A stretch of DNA of 64,000 nt from NCBI RefSeq assembly GCF_022440805.1, contig NZ_JAKNTK010000001.1, positions 3,906,001-3,970,000 of the forward strand. Reading direction: 5' to 3'. Within the stretch, counting starts at the first letter, position 1, and every line of letters begins with the position of its first letter. The notes beneath the pieces are model-generated. The model was not told the DNA's origin and ran no database searches. It saw only the letters and a program-made list of their open reading frames with translations. The position numbers and the translations under genes are program-made. Origin of the DNA: Holdemania massiliensis (GTDB lineage: Bacteria; Bacillota_I; Bacilli_A; Erysipelotrichales; Erysipelotrichaceae). Below, in pieces: positions 16,910 to 26,350 of the stretch.

Positions 16910-18267
16910 GATGCCGCTCCTTCCGCAACAATTTTGTTTTTCTTCCATTTCCCAGACAGATAGCGCGGCCAGGCGATCACGATGGAACAGAACCAGCCAA
17001 ACGGATAACTCAGCCATAAAGCATAGCGGCCTAAGATGCCAACTAGGGCATAGGCGAAGCCCGCCCGCATCAGAAGATCGGTAATGGAGCAGAGAAACAC
17101 CAGTTTGGCATCCCCCGCGCCTTTAAGAACACCGGTTAAAATAAACATGACGGCCATGACGAAGTAACTGAAGACCGCGACATGCAGATATTCCGCACCG
17201 ATGTCGAACAGTTCCCGACTGGCCCCGCTGCTGACAAATAAGCCAAGAATCGCATCCGAAGCCCCATAGATCAGCACGCCTGTGACTAAGCAGCAGATGA
17301 AGGCAAAGAATACGGTGAAGCGCAGCCCGGTTTTGATCCGATCATACTGCTGCGCTCCGATGTTCTGCGCGGCATAGGTCGAAATTGCCGTCCCGAGCGA
17401 AACCATCGGCGACATTGCGATGCCATCGACCTTATTCGCGGCGGTATAGGCCGCAACCGTCACACTGCCGAAGCTGTTCAGAAGACTTTGCACCGCCAGC
17501 ATCCCGGAGGCCGAGATCGCATTTTGGGCTACCGCAGGCAGACCGATCGCACAGATCGATTTGAACATCTGCTTATCAAACCAAGCCGGAGGTTCGGTTT
17601 TCATCTGATCCAGACGTTTCTGAATCAGCCGCCAGCAGGACAAGGCGGCAAATCCCTGACCCAAGACAGTCGCCGCCGCAACCCCAGCCGTACCCCAATG
17701 CAGGCCCAGCGTAAACACCAGATCGAGCACCACGTTGATGGCACTGGCGATCAGCAGCATCAGCATCGGTGTTTTGGAATCTCCCAATGCAATCGACACC
17801 TGATTGAACATGTTGTAAAGCATGACAAACACGACACCGATAAAGATCACACCCAGATAAGACAAAGCATACGGCATCATTTCAGCCGGGGTGTTCATCA
17901 GCTGCAGCATTGGATTCATGATCAATAACCCCAGCATACCGCCCGCCAGGCCCAGCGCTACAAACACGATCAGCGACGTATGAATTGCCGTTTTGACTTC
18001 TTTCAGTTTCTGGGCACCAAAATATTGGGCCGTAACCACTGAGGTGCCCACCGCCAGACCCATGCCAGCCATCGTCACGATGTTCATCATAACTCCGCTG
18101 GTCCCCACCGCCGCAAGCGCATCACTGTTGATAAAATTGCCGACAACGATGGTGTCAACCAGACTGTATGCTTGTTGAAACAACGCGCCGATCAGCATCG
18201 GCACCGCAAATTTCAGGATTGCCGAGGACGGCTTGTCCCGCAGCAGATCCAGTTCTTTTTTAGCCAT
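16906..18267 (-). CDS. MATE family multidrug/toxin efflux transporter
   Basis: 453 residues, twelve predicted membrane segments in two halves. The start MAKKELDLLRDKPSSAILKF and GALFQQAYSLVDTIVVGNFI are characteristic of the NorM/DinF-like MATE class in Firmicutes. It lies between GH1 and DUF3284, so it may export toxic aglycones released from plant beta-glucosides; this is inference from position. Confidence 0.9.
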   Translation of the reverse strand: MAKKELDLLRDKPSSAILKFAVPMLIGALFQQAYSLVDTIVVGNFINSDALAAVGTSGVMMNIVTMAGMGLAVGTSVVTAQYFGAQKLKEVKTAIHTSLIVFVALGLAGGMLGLLIMNPMLQLMNTPAEMMPYALSYLGVIFIGVVFVMLYNMFNQVSIALGDSKTPMLMLLIASAINVVLDLVFTLGLHWGTAGVAAATVLGQGFAALSCWRLIQKRLDQMKTEPPAWFDKQMFKSICAIGLPAVAQNAISASGMLAVQSLLNSFGSVTVAAYTAANKVDGIAMSPMVSLGTAISTYAAQNIGAQQYDRIKTGLRFTVFFAFICCLVTGVLIYGASDAILGLFVSSGASRELFDIGAEYLHVAVFSYFVMAVMFILTGVLKGAGDAKLVFLCSITDLLMRAGFAYALVGILGRYALWLSYPFGWFCSIVIAWPRYLSGKWKKNKIVAEGAAS

Positions 18268-18298
18268 CCGCTTCTTTCCTCTCTGCTTTCTTTTTTCG

Positions 18299-19708
18299 CT
18301 AGCTCAGATCTTCACCCTCACTGGCGATTACCTTGCGGTACCAGTCAAAGCTGTCTTTTTTAATTCGTTTCAGCGTACCCTGACCTTCATTATCGCGGTC
18401 GACATAGATCATGCCGTAGCGTTTTTTCATTTCTCCGCTGCCCGCACTGATGAAATCAATGCAGCCCCAGGCGGTATAGCCCATAACCTCAACCCCATCT
18501 TCATGGATCGCTTTGAGCAGTTCCCGAATGTTTTGACGATAATAATCAATTCGATAGGGATCATGAACCTGACCGTCGGCACTGACCACATCCTCTGCGC
18601 CAAAGCCATTTTCCACGCAGAACACCGGAATTTGATAACGGTCGTAAAACTGATTGAGGGCAAACCGCAGTCCGTACGGATCAATTCCCCAGCCCCATTC
18701 ACTTTCCTGCAGATATGGATTTTTAACCATCCGCATCATATTGCCCTGGACTTTTTCAACAGGCCGGGTTGAGGAAACACCTGACATATAATAGCTGAAG
18801 CCGACGAAATCCACGCAGCCCGCACGTAAGATCTGCGCATCCTCCGGTTCCATGACCAGCTCGACGCCGCGGCGTTCCCATCGTTTCTTCGCCTTGTTGG
18901 AATAATAACCGCGCACCTGTGTATCACTGAAATAGAACATGTCATCGTTGTCCTTCATCGCCTGAATCTGATCCTCAGGCTTACAGGTTTCCGGATAAAA
19001 CAAAGGATTGCAGACCATGCAGCCAATTTTGTTCTCCGGATCGATTTCATGCCCCAGCTTAACCGCTTTGGCACTGGCTAAAAGCAGATGATGCGCTACC
19101 TGAAGCAGCACCTGATCCCGATCAGCGCCTTCCGGAATCCGTACGCCGGTCTGTTGTTCACCGCCATGCATCATCGTGTTAATCTCATTGAAGGTCATCC
19201 AGATTTTAACCTTGCCCTTATACCGGCTGAAAACCGTACGGCAGTAGCGTTCAAAAAAATCAACGCAGCGCCGGTCGGCAAAGGAATTGTATTTCTGGAC
19301 TAAAGCGTAAGGAACCTCATAGTGCGTCAATGTGATCACCGGCTCAATCCCATAGCGCAGCAGTTCGTCAAAGAGTTCATCATAGAAGCGCAGTCCGGCT
19401 TCATTGGGCTGTTCATCATCGCCATGCGGATAAATCCGGCTCCATGCAATGGAGGTTCGGAAAGCTTTATAGCCCATTTCCGCAAACAGTTTGACATCTT
19501 CTTTCCAATGATGATAGAAATCCGTCGCAATGTGCGAGGGATAGTATTTTCCTTCCTCGACCCCATCGGTGTACTCACGGCGCTGAGAGCGCGAACCTGC
19601 CGTAAAGCAGTCTGCCACGCTCAGCCCCTTGCCGTCTTCCAAATAAGCCCCTTCAAATTGATTGGCTGCCGAAGCTCCGCCCCAGAGGAACCCTTTCGGT
19701 GTTTTCAT
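18299..19708 (-). CDS. bglA: GH1 6-phospho-beta-glucosidase
   Basis: 469 residues, usual length. The N-terminal GFLWGGASAANQFEG, the acid/base TFNEI and the nucleophile motif FCVENGFG are all present. Phospho-specific GH1 enzymes cleave the 6-phospho sugars made by PTS uptake, which fits the neighbouring PTS genes; substrate is inferred. First gene of its transcript, 31 bases before the MATE gene. Confidence 0.92.
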   Translation of the reverse strand: MKTPKGFLWGGASAANQFEGAYLEDGKGLSVADCFTAGSRSQRREYTDGVEEGKYYPSHIATDFYHHWKEDVKLFAEMGYKAFRTSIAWSRIYPHGDDEQPNEAGLRFYDELFDELLRYGIEPVITLTHYEVPYALVQKYNSFADRRCVDFFERYCRTVFSRYKGKVKIWMTFNEINTMMHGGEQQTGVRIPEGADRDQVLLQVAHHLLLASAKAVKLGHEIDPENKIGCMVCNPLFYPETCKPEDQIQAMKDNDDMFYFSDTQVRGYYSNKAKKRWERRGVELVMEPEDAQILRAGCVDFVGFSYYMSGVSSTRPVEKVQGNMMRMVKNPYLQESEWGWGIDPYGLRFALNQFYDRYQIPVFCVENGFGAEDVVSADGQVHDPYRIDYYRQNIRELLKAIHEDGVEVMGYTAWGCIDFISAGSGEMKKRYGMIYVDRDNEGQGTLKRIKKDSFDWYRKVIASEGEDLS

Positions 19709-19752
19709 TCTTTTTGACTCCTTCCCCGCTGACTCTGCAGCTTAATTCTGGA

Positions 19753-19821
19753 TGAAGAGCGCCTGACATCCGACAGATAAAGGCCCCATCTCAGGCAGAG
19801 TCCGATTCAAGCCGCTCTTCA
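19753..19821 (-). promoter_or_regulatory. Structured leader upstream of the GH1 gene
   Basis: TGAAGAGCG (19753-19761) and CGCTCTTCA (19813-19821) form a 9-bp stem; next to it GCCTGA (19761-19766) pairs with TCAGGC (19791-19796). The structure would sit in the GH1 transcript leader. A weak promoter TTGTGA-N18-TATGCT lies upstream, near 19860-19890. The remaining part of the 19709-20102 gap shows nothing clear. Confidence 0.45.
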
Positions 19822-20102
19822 CTGAAGAAAGAAATACGGGATTTTCTTCATCCTCAGCATACTCGTTTTGCCTGCCGGCTCACAAACACGATTTTGCCTC
19901 AGTCGCGGCAACCGGAATCACCGGAAATCCTGCCCATTTAGATCTGGCTTGACTTCATCTATTCATCCGAATGATTTTCAACACTCAATAGAATTAAAAA
20001 AACTGGACTCCGTCGATGTCCGTCTCCTGCCTTTTGATCAAGGCCATCTCAGATCATTCTTATTCGGTTCCAGTTCTTTTACGTAAATCCTTAAAAGTTT
20101 CT

Positions 20103-20623
20103 TCAATTCTTCCGTTTTAGCCAGGGATCAAGAACCAACAGGAAATTACTTGTTGTTCTGCGCTGAGCATTTTCATTCATGAATACGGATTCAGGCAGGG
20201 ATTGAATCCGCCCGGAAGTTTTAAAACGAATGGCTTCTTTGACTTTGTTTCCATTTTCCACTTTCCTTCCCCAGAAAACTTCCTCGATATTTCGATTCAT
20301 CCAAATCAGAAAATATCCCTTTTGCTGGCAATAAGCCTTAATCTGTGAAGCATGGCGAAAATCACTGGGAAGTTCTTCATCTTTATCACACACATAAAAG
20401 ACATAAGCCTGATCCTCGGCTGCTAATTGATCCATAAATTTTTCAATTGGACTTGAATTTGTCTTTTGGCGTAGTTGTATTTTCCATTCATATAGATAAA
20501 CCGCAGAATCGTTTTGTGCTGATCAAACTGATAAAAATGATTCAGCGCCTGTTTTATATACAAACCGTCACTGTCATGATGTGCATCCTGACTTTCAACA
20601 CAAAATATTAAAAGTTGTTTCAC
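20103..20623 (-). pseudogene. RloB-like TOPRIM effector, frameshifted
   Basis: Two overlapping frames make one protein. The first (20623-20423) begins MKQLLIFCVES with the TOPRIM-type Glu10 and runs to MNGKYNYAKRQ. The second contains AYVFYVCDKDEEL with the D-x-D acids, then YFLIWMNRNIEEVFWG and a conserved-looking tail. Adding one A to the AAAA run at 20464-20467 joins them into about 173 residues. Without it the protein ends early and lacks the D-x-D. It starts inside the ATPase stop (ATGA). It may be a decayed gene, a phase-variable run, a programmed shift or an assembly error. Confidence 0.7.
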
Positions 20624-21942
20624 TGATCCTCATCCTCAAACAAGCCAAGAAAATCAAAAGGTTCAATATTAAAGGGGGAATTATCAATCATTCCATTTCG
20701 ATATAAATTAATCACAGAATAATTCCCTTTCTTCTTCCAGGAAATAATTTCAGAATTATCAGACAAGAAGTCAATCGAATGTTTGCGTTTGCTTAATACT
20801 TCCATCGGTCCAAGATTATGCGTTGTAAAACAGAGCTGTCCTTTTCCATAAGCACAAAAATAATCCAGTAAACGACAGAGATAAACATCATGCAGATTCG
20901 CATCCAGTTCATCAATAAAGACAAGATCTCCGTTCATGAAACGCTTAAAAGCATTAAATAAAGTGATCAGCTTTTTGATTTCGGTGCTTTCAAATTCACT
21001 GGCGATTCTAAAGTCTTTGTAGACCAAATACTTTGTAATAACAAGATTTCCCTGAACTTCTTTGCATTCATTTTCAATACCAAGCAAATCCATCTTAAAG
21101 ATCTGAATAAACTCTGCGAGTCGTTGGATTTGCCGCTGATATTGAGGATAGGCGGGAATTGGGATCACATCATCTTCCGTATTAAACTCAAATGAAGCTG
21201 AGCTTGTTTCTTCCCGCAGATCATCCAGCGTCCAATCGCTGAGCTGTTTTTGTTTTTGCCGAATCCAGCCACGATGCAGATCAGAAGTGGAAAGTTCAAT
21301 ATGCAGCGTTTCTGCAAAAAAATAAACAGAAAGAATGTTTTTTATGAACGTTGATAAAGGAATCTGCGCCTTATTTTCAATCGTATGTTGAATTAGAATA
21401 GCCGGAATTGTTTGTTTTTTCATTAAATTGGCGGTCATTGTTTTCAAAGATTCGATTTCTTTAAAATCTGAAGACTTCAGACTTCCCTCTTCAACATGGT
21501 ATACGGTTTGTGTTTTTCCAGTATCCAGGGTTTGACCTGTATGCTTTTTTAACTGTTCCTCAGCAATCACGAAATCTTTAAAACCCGTTTGTTTCAGACA
21601 AATAGAATGGATAAGAATGGTCTGTATCTGTGCCTGGGCGTTCAGAATTAAAAAAGTCACCTCCATCTGCAGCTTTCGAGTTTTCTTATTGATGATTTCA
21701 TTCAGAAATAACGTCGTTTCATGATCATAGAGATAATTACTGTTCATGACCAGTTCTTTATAAATGGCCATGGCATTTATAATCGCGGACTTTCCAGAAC
21801 CATTAGACCCATAAATAGCCTTGATATTGGATTGACTCCAATCCAAATGGGATCTTATGGTTTTATCACAGAAATCCAGTTGAATCCTCTGATCTAAGTT
21901 TTTAATTCCAGCGACTTTAAAACGGGCTAAGTAATAACGCAT
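20620..21942 (-). CDS. AAA family ATPase, second ATPase/TOPRIM defence pair
   Basis: 440 residues. Walker A IYGSNGSGKSAII lies near residue 43, Walker B DLVFIDELDANLHD near 350, and LCFTTHN follows, the OLD/RloA-like plan. It is clearly diverged from the ATPase at 8926: the flanking regions and insert (VIAEEQLKKHTGQTL) differ. It is coupled to the frameshifted effector, so the module may be inactive. Ribosome site CGAGGTGAGAGC precedes the ATG. Confidence 0.85.
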   Translation of the reverse strand: MRYYLARFKVAGIKNLDQRIQLDFCDKTIRSHLDWSQSNIKAIYGSNGSGKSAIINAMAIYKELVMNSNYLYDHETTLFLNEIINKKTRKLQMEVTFLILNAQAQIQTILIHSICLKQTGFKDFVIAEEQLKKHTGQTLDTGKTQTVYHVEEGSLKSSDFKEIESLKTMTANLMKKQTIPAILIQHTIENKAQIPLSTFIKNILSVYFFAETLHIELSTSDLHRGWIRQKQKQLSDWTLDDLREETSSASFEFNTEDDVIPIPAYPQYQRQIQRLAEFIQIFKMDLLGIENECKEVQGNLVITKYLVYKDFRIASEFESTEIKKLITLFNAFKRFMNGDLVFIDELDANLHDVYLCRLLDYFCAYGKGQLCFTTHNLGPMEVLSKRKHSIDFLSDNSEIISWKKKGNYSVINLYRNGMIDNSPFNIEPFDFLGLFEDEDQ

Positions 21943-22239
21943 GCTCTCACCTCGTTATTATTATACAACATAAATTTGTATTAAAAGTACATTTTGTATT
22001 TATTTCATATTTTTTTCAAATACAAGTCGATCGGCCTTGTTTTATTTCCTCAAATCAAACCTGAATTTAGAACACTGCAAACTCAATCTGATTCGCCTTT
22101 TGCGATTCCTGAAATTCTGCCCACCAAATGCCGATTAAAAACTTGCCGCGATCCTGGCAAATTTTAAATTTCACCTTTCCTTGTGTTTTAGTAAGGATTT
22201 TGATAATAATGATATTGAACAAGCAGGGGAGGGAAAATC
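21943..22239. other. Divergent intergenic region
   Basis: AT-rich gap between the ATPase and the PRD regulator. A TATAAT box (minus, near 21958-21963) lies just before the ATPase. On the plus side TTGTGT-N17-TAATAA (about 22182-22210) is a weak promoter candidate for the regulator. No terminator or small gene is visible. Confidence 0.4.
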
Positions 22240-24135
22240 ATGATTGAACTTTCTCAGCGGCAATATTTGGCACTGCGTCTATTGCGGGAATATCAAAAGC
22301 CGATTCCGGGTCAGCAGTTCAGCCAGCTGCTGAATGTCTCACCGCGAACGCTTCGTTATGAAGTCAAAGCGATCAACCAGATTGCCGGTCAGCCGATCAT
22401 CCTGTCCAGTAAAGAAGGTTATTCGCTGAGTGAAGAACCGGCGGTTCTTCAACAGATTCAGGACTGCCGGGTGGACGATGACCAACAGTTGGAAAAACAG
22501 CTGATTTTATCCCTGCTCGAATGCAAAGAAGCATCGATTTATGATTTGGCGCAGGAATACTATGTCAGCGAATCGACGATCTATGGTCTGATTAAGCGAA
22601 TTATGCCGAAATTTCACAGTTTCTCCTTAAGTCTGCAGCGGCATGGCGAATGGTTGAGCTGTCAGGGAAAAGAAACCGACAAGCGTCGGATGCTTTCCCA
22701 TTTCTTCTTTGCCGAAGCCAATTCGCTCGCGACTACGCTCGTGAACTTTGACGATTACTTTTCACCGTTCAGCTTAGCGGAGCTGGCACAGATGATCCAT
22801 CAAACATTGGAAGAACTGAATGTTCAGATTGATGATATCTATATCAAAAACATCATCATCTGCATTGCCGTCTGTGTCCAGCGAATGCTTAACGGATATC
22901 CCAGCGACCGCAGTGAAGCCGAAGAAAACAAGTTAATCCTATCCTGTTCCCCACGCCTTACCCGCTTTGTCGATTCGGTTTGCGGACAGCTGGAAAATCA
23001 GCTGAAACTGACGTTTACCGAAGCCGATAAAGCTACGATTCTTGCCTTTATTACCGGATCCTTCCCAGAAGAAAACGAACAGATTCTTCAAAACGAATCC
23101 TTTCGCGGTCAAATTCGGAAGCTCCTGGATAAAACCTTCCGTCATTTCCAGCTGGAACTGGACTACTCCGCGGTCTTTGATAATTTTATACTGCACGTCC
23201 ACTTTCTGCTGCTGCGCTGCCGCCATCAAAATTTTTTCCACAATGATTTCGCGACGTCGCTGCGGACTTCCCATCCTTTTATTTACGATGTTGCGGTTTA
23301 TCTGGCCTATCAGCTGGAAAAAACATTTGAAGTGATCATTCCCGGAGATGAAATTGGATTGATCGCGATTTATCTCGGATCCATCGCCACCTATGTTCCG
23401 ACTTACGATCTTCCCCGCGTGATCTGCATCTGTCCGCAATACCATGAACTGCGCAAGCTGATGGTCCAACAGCTCACGGAAAAGTTAAGCTGTACTCTCG
23501 ATATTATAAAAATAGTATCCAGTCTGTCGGAAATCACAGATCAGGATCATGCGGATTTTTATCTTTCCACGGTCAGGACCGAAAAGAATCTCAACGATCT
23601 GATTCAGATCAGTCCGATTTTATCGCCTATCGAAATTCATCGCATTGAAAAGAAAAACCTCGAATTCATGAAAGTTCAGAAACGCCGTCGGCTGCGCCAG
23701 AATCTGCTTCGCTTCTTCGATGACCAGTTGTTTTTCTGCAATCATGGCCTGACTAACGAAGGTGAAATCCTCGCCTTCTTTGACAAACAGCTTCAGCAGA
23801 TGGGTGTGATTGACGATCAGTTTATGGATTCTGTCCGGCAGCGGGAAGCGTTATCTTCCACGGCGTTCTTCAATCGTTTTGCCGTTCCTCATTCATTAGA
23901 AAAAGCGGCGCTGTCGACCAAAGTCGTCTATTATTACAGCGATGAGCCGATTCGCTGGTATGATTCCCGAGTCAATTTAGTCTTGTTGATCTTAAGCTCC
24001 AACGATGATGAACAATCCTCCAAGATCTACAACCTCATTTTTGACATTCTGATTGATGAAAGCTGTTATAAAAAGATGATCCTGTGCCGTTCCCGCAAAG
24101 AACTCATGGACTTTCTGGAAATTCACTCGGACTGA
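22240..24135 (+). CDS. PRD-containing PTS-controlled transcription regulator (BglG/MtlR type)
   Basis: 631 residues: an N-terminal HTH (QFSQLLNVSPRTLRYEVKAI), a second HTH near residue 100 (LAQEYYVSESTIYGLIKRI), two PRD domains in about 190-400, an EIIB-like region, and a C-terminal EIIA(Fru)-like domain with RFAVPHS as the phospho-His site. Such proteins switch operons when phosphorylated by HPr and PTS enzymes. The nearest likely target is the beta-glucoside PTS locus; the ATPase pair lies between, so this is inference. It starts after GGGGAGGG. Confidence 0.88.
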   Translation: MIELSQRQYLALRLLREYQKPIPGQQFSQLLNVSPRTLRYEVKAINQIAGQPIILSSKEGYSLSEEPAVLQQIQDCRVDDDQQLEKQLILSLLECKEASIYDLAQEYYVSESTIYGLIKRIMPKFHSFSLSLQRHGEWLSCQGKETDKRRMLSHFFFAEANSLATTLVNFDDYFSPFSLAELAQMIHQTLEELNVQIDDIYIKNIIICIAVCVQRMLNGYPSDRSEAEENKLILSCSPRLTRFVDSVCGQLENQLKLTFTEADKATILAFITGSFPEENEQILQNESFRGQIRKLLDKTFRHFQLELDYSAVFDNFILHVHFLLLRCRHQNFFHNDFATSLRTSHPFIYDVAVYLAYQLEKTFEVIIPGDEIGLIAIYLGSIATYVPTYDLPRVICICPQYHELRKLMVQQLTEKLSCTLDIIKIVSSLSEITDQDHADFYLSTVRTEKNLNDLIQISPILSPIEIHRIEKKNLEFMKVQKRRRLRQNLLRFFDDQLFFCNHGLTNEGEILAFFDKQLQQMGVIDDQFMDSVRQREALSSTAFFNRFAVPHSLEKAALSTKVVYYYSDEPIRWYDSRVNLVLLILSSNDDEQSSKIYNLIFDILIDESCYKKMILCRSRKELMDFLEIHSD

Positions 24136-24155
24136 ACTCGTTTTCAAGATTCTTC

Positions 24156-24184
24156 AGACTTCACCGACCTGGTGAAGTCTTTTG
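24156..24184 (+). terminator. Terminator of the PRD regulator gene
   Basis: AGACTTCACC-GACCT-GGTGAAGTCT followed by TTTGTCATTTTT, a perfect 10-bp stem 20 bases past the stop. Confidence 0.85.
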
Positions 24185-24252
24185 TCATTTTTACGCGCTC
24201 TCCGGCAAATTTCCATGCTAAAATAAGAAAAAGACAGGAAGGAGGATCAGCC

Positions 24253-24960
24253 ATGATTCACATTGCGATTGCCGAGGATATCCCTGCTGAACGGGATCAG
24301 CTTGTCGCTGCCCTGCGCCAAGCGGAACAACAGCTGAATGAAGAATTTCAGATACAGACATTCAGTGATGGTTCCGAGCTGCTTCAAAAGTATCCCCATC
24401 CGCTGGATATCCTGCTGCTGGACATCCAGATGGCTGAAATCTCCGGAATGGAAGCCGCCCGTCAGATCCGTCAGTTTGACGATCAGGTCATTCTCATCTT
24501 TGTCACCAGTCTGGCTCAGTATGCCCTCGACGGGTATGCCGTACGGGCTATGGATTATCTGATCAAGCCGGTTCGTCCGGCGGCTTTAACTCAAACCTTG
24601 CGCTTAGCGTTATCCCACTTGAAAAAACAAGGGGGCCGGCCGCTGAAGGTCAGGACAACCGAGGGGCTGGCTGTTGTGGATCCGACAACCCTCAAGTATG
24701 CGGAAGCAGTGAATCATAAAGTGGTCCTGCATTGTCGTCAAAGGCAGCTGACCATCAGCGACAGTCTGCAGAATTTAGAAAAACAATTAGCCGGAGAACG
24801 TTTTTTCAGAATTCACTCGGCATTTCTGGTGAACTTAAACCAGGTCAGCGGGGTTCAGGGCAGTGATGTGATCGTCAGCCAAGACCGGCTGCCGCTGTCA
24901 AAGCATCGCCGCAAAGCCTTTATGGAAGCATTAGCAGAAGCGGCAGGCAGCTGGCTATGA
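24253..24960 (+). CDS. LytTR response regulator
   Basis: 235 residues from ATG 24253, after GGAAGGAGGATCAGCC; the frame upstream of it has no ribosome site. Residues 1-125 are a receiver domain: IAIAEDIPAE, the phospho-Asp in DILLLDIQM, then VTSLA and DYLIKPV with the conserved Lys. The C-terminal LytTR domain ends with FRIHSAFLVNLNQV and LPLSKHRRKAF. LytTR proteins bind paired direct repeats. It overlaps the kinase gene by 4 bases. An extended -10 (TGCTAAAAT) precedes it. Confidence 0.93.
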   Translation: MIHIAIAEDIPAERDQLVAALRQAEQQLNEEFQIQTFSDGSELLQKYPHPLDILLLDIQMAEISGMEAARQIRQFDDQVILIFVTSLAQYALDGYAVRAMDYLIKPVRPAALTQTLRLALSHLKKQGGRPLKVRTTEGLAVVDPTTLKYAEAVNHKVVLHCRQRQLTISDSLQNLEKQLAGERFFRIHSAFLVNLNQVSGVQGSDVIVSQDRLPLSKHRRKAFMEALAEAAGSWL

Positions 24961-26264
24961 GAATCGAATTTCAAATCAGCTCGCTGATCAGCGAACTCAA
25001 CACGTTAATTCTGACCGGCCTGTTGTTAGCCCCGCTGCGGAAAAAGCTTTCTTTTCGGGATGCGCTGATGTTCGCGGGCTGTGCGCTGCTGAGCTCCCTG
25101 TTCGTTTCTGAATGGACAATCTTCGGCTTCTATCTGCCGATGATCCTCAGAATTTTGATTCTGACCCTGGCGGTAAGACAGTATAGCGAACGATCCTATT
25201 CCGCCTGTGTTTACTATGCCCTTGTCAGTTTTCTGTTCTTCAACGCGACGGCCACGCTGGCTTCCTTTTTCGTGATGAAAGTTTTTCAAACCGATTGGTT
25301 TGTGGATGCTTCTCTGCTGCATAATCTGACGGCCAATCTCATCCTCGACGCACTTCGCCTGTTGCCCGGATATGTCGTCCAGTTTTTTCTCTTTCGCCAA
25401 CAAAAAGCAGAGATTCCCTGGAAACAGCTTCCGCTGCTGATCCTGTCCACTCTGCCGTATTTGTTTGTCCGCGGAATTATCCTGTTTCTGCCTTTGAGCA
25501 ACGAAGATCTCAGCGTTGAAATTTCGATCATGATTACCGTGACAACGCTTGTCGGATTGACGTTGATGATCATGAACGTCAACATGCTGAGTGAACAAAA
25601 ACAACGATTGGAACTGCAGCAGCGCAATCGGCTGCTGCGGCAGCAATATGATCAGGTCCGGTTTGTAAAAACCCAGATGGATCAGGTCAACCAGAAATAT
25701 CATGATCTTAAAAATATCCTGACGGTTTTGGAAGGCGGCGCCTCCAGCCAACAGATTCAGGCTTCCCTGCAAACGCTGCAGGCTGAGATTCAGCCTTATG
25801 AGACTTGTATTCAAACAGGGGATGAAACCTTAGATATGATTTTAGGCGTGAAGCTGGAACAGTGCCGGCAAAAACAAATCACCTGTGTCCCTATGATCGA
25901 AGGCTCCCTCCTTTCATTTATGGATCCGGTCGATCTGGCGACCTGTTTAGGCAACGCTCTGGACAATGCGATGGAAGCGGTTGAAGTCTTGCCGCAAGCA
26001 CAGCGGCGAATACGTCTGACAATCCAGCGGCATGATCAGCTGGTTCGGATTCAGGTAACCAATCCCTGTGTTTCACAAACGACTTTAGAATATCAAGATC
26101 AGTCTGATCGGTTGCTGCCCCCAACAACCAAAGCGGCAAAAGAAAATCATGGCTTCGGCTTGCAAAGCATGAAGGCAACGGCAGAAAAATACGGCGGAGC
26201 CCTGGCGCTGCACCAAAAGGACGAGCAATTTCAGCTCACACTGCTGATTCCGATGCCCAGTTAA
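24957..26264 (+). CDS. GHKL sensor histidine kinase (AgrC/VirS type)
   Basis: 435 residues. The first ~200 hold about six membrane segments and no clear extracellular domain. A coiled segment (LEQLQQRNRLLRQQY region) leads to KYHDLKN with the phosphorylated His, then GNALDNAMEA (N box) and GFGLQSMKATAEKYGG (G box) of the GHKL ATPase. Kinases of this type read small ligands or peptides; no peptide gene is visible beside it. Partner of the LytTR regulator upstream. Confidence 0.92.
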   Translation: MRIEFQISSLISELNTLILTGLLLAPLRKKLSFRDALMFAGCALLSSLFVSEWTIFGFYLPMILRILILTLAVRQYSERSYSACVYYALVSFLFFNATATLASFFVMKVFQTDWFVDASLLHNLTANLILDALRLLPGYVVQFFLFRQQKAEIPWKQLPLLILSTLPYLFVRGIILFLPLSNEDLSVEISIMITVTTLVGLTLMIMNVNMLSEQKQRLELQQRNRLLRQQYDQVRFVKTQMDQVNQKYHDLKNILTVLEGGASSQQIQASLQTLQAEIQPYETCIQTGDETLDMILGVKLEQCRQKQITCVPMIEGSLLSFMDPVDLATCLGNALDNAMEAVEVLPQAQRRIRLTIQRHDQLVRIQVTNPCVSQTTLEYQDQSDRLLPPTTKAAKENHGFGLQSMKATAEKYGGALALHQKDEQFQLTLLIPMPS

Positions 26265-26323
26265 GTCTGATCTGCGACCAGTTAGTCGCATTGTGAATTT
26301 TTTAGTTTCCTCTCTGCTATAAT
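26257..26323 (+). promoter_or_regulatory. LytTR-like direct repeat and extended -10 promoter of the Tat flavin reductase gene
   Basis: CCAGTTAAGTC (26257) and CCAGTTAGTC (26278) repeat with a 21-base period, two helical turns, as in paired LytTR sites such as those of AgrA and ComE. The second lies about 30 bases upstream of TGCTATAAT (26315-26323), an extended -10 with no good -35, as expected for an activated promoter. TGCGAC/GTCGCA (26273-26290) also forms an inverted repeat across the second copy. The first copy overlaps the kinase stop codon. Confidence 0.6.
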
Positions 26324-26350
26324 GTCGGCACAAGAAACGAGGGAGAGAGT

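Noticed and set aside
17488..17928. 146-aa plus-strand frame within the MATE gene
   Set aside because: His- and Gln-rich composition with no motif; complementary frame of the transporter.
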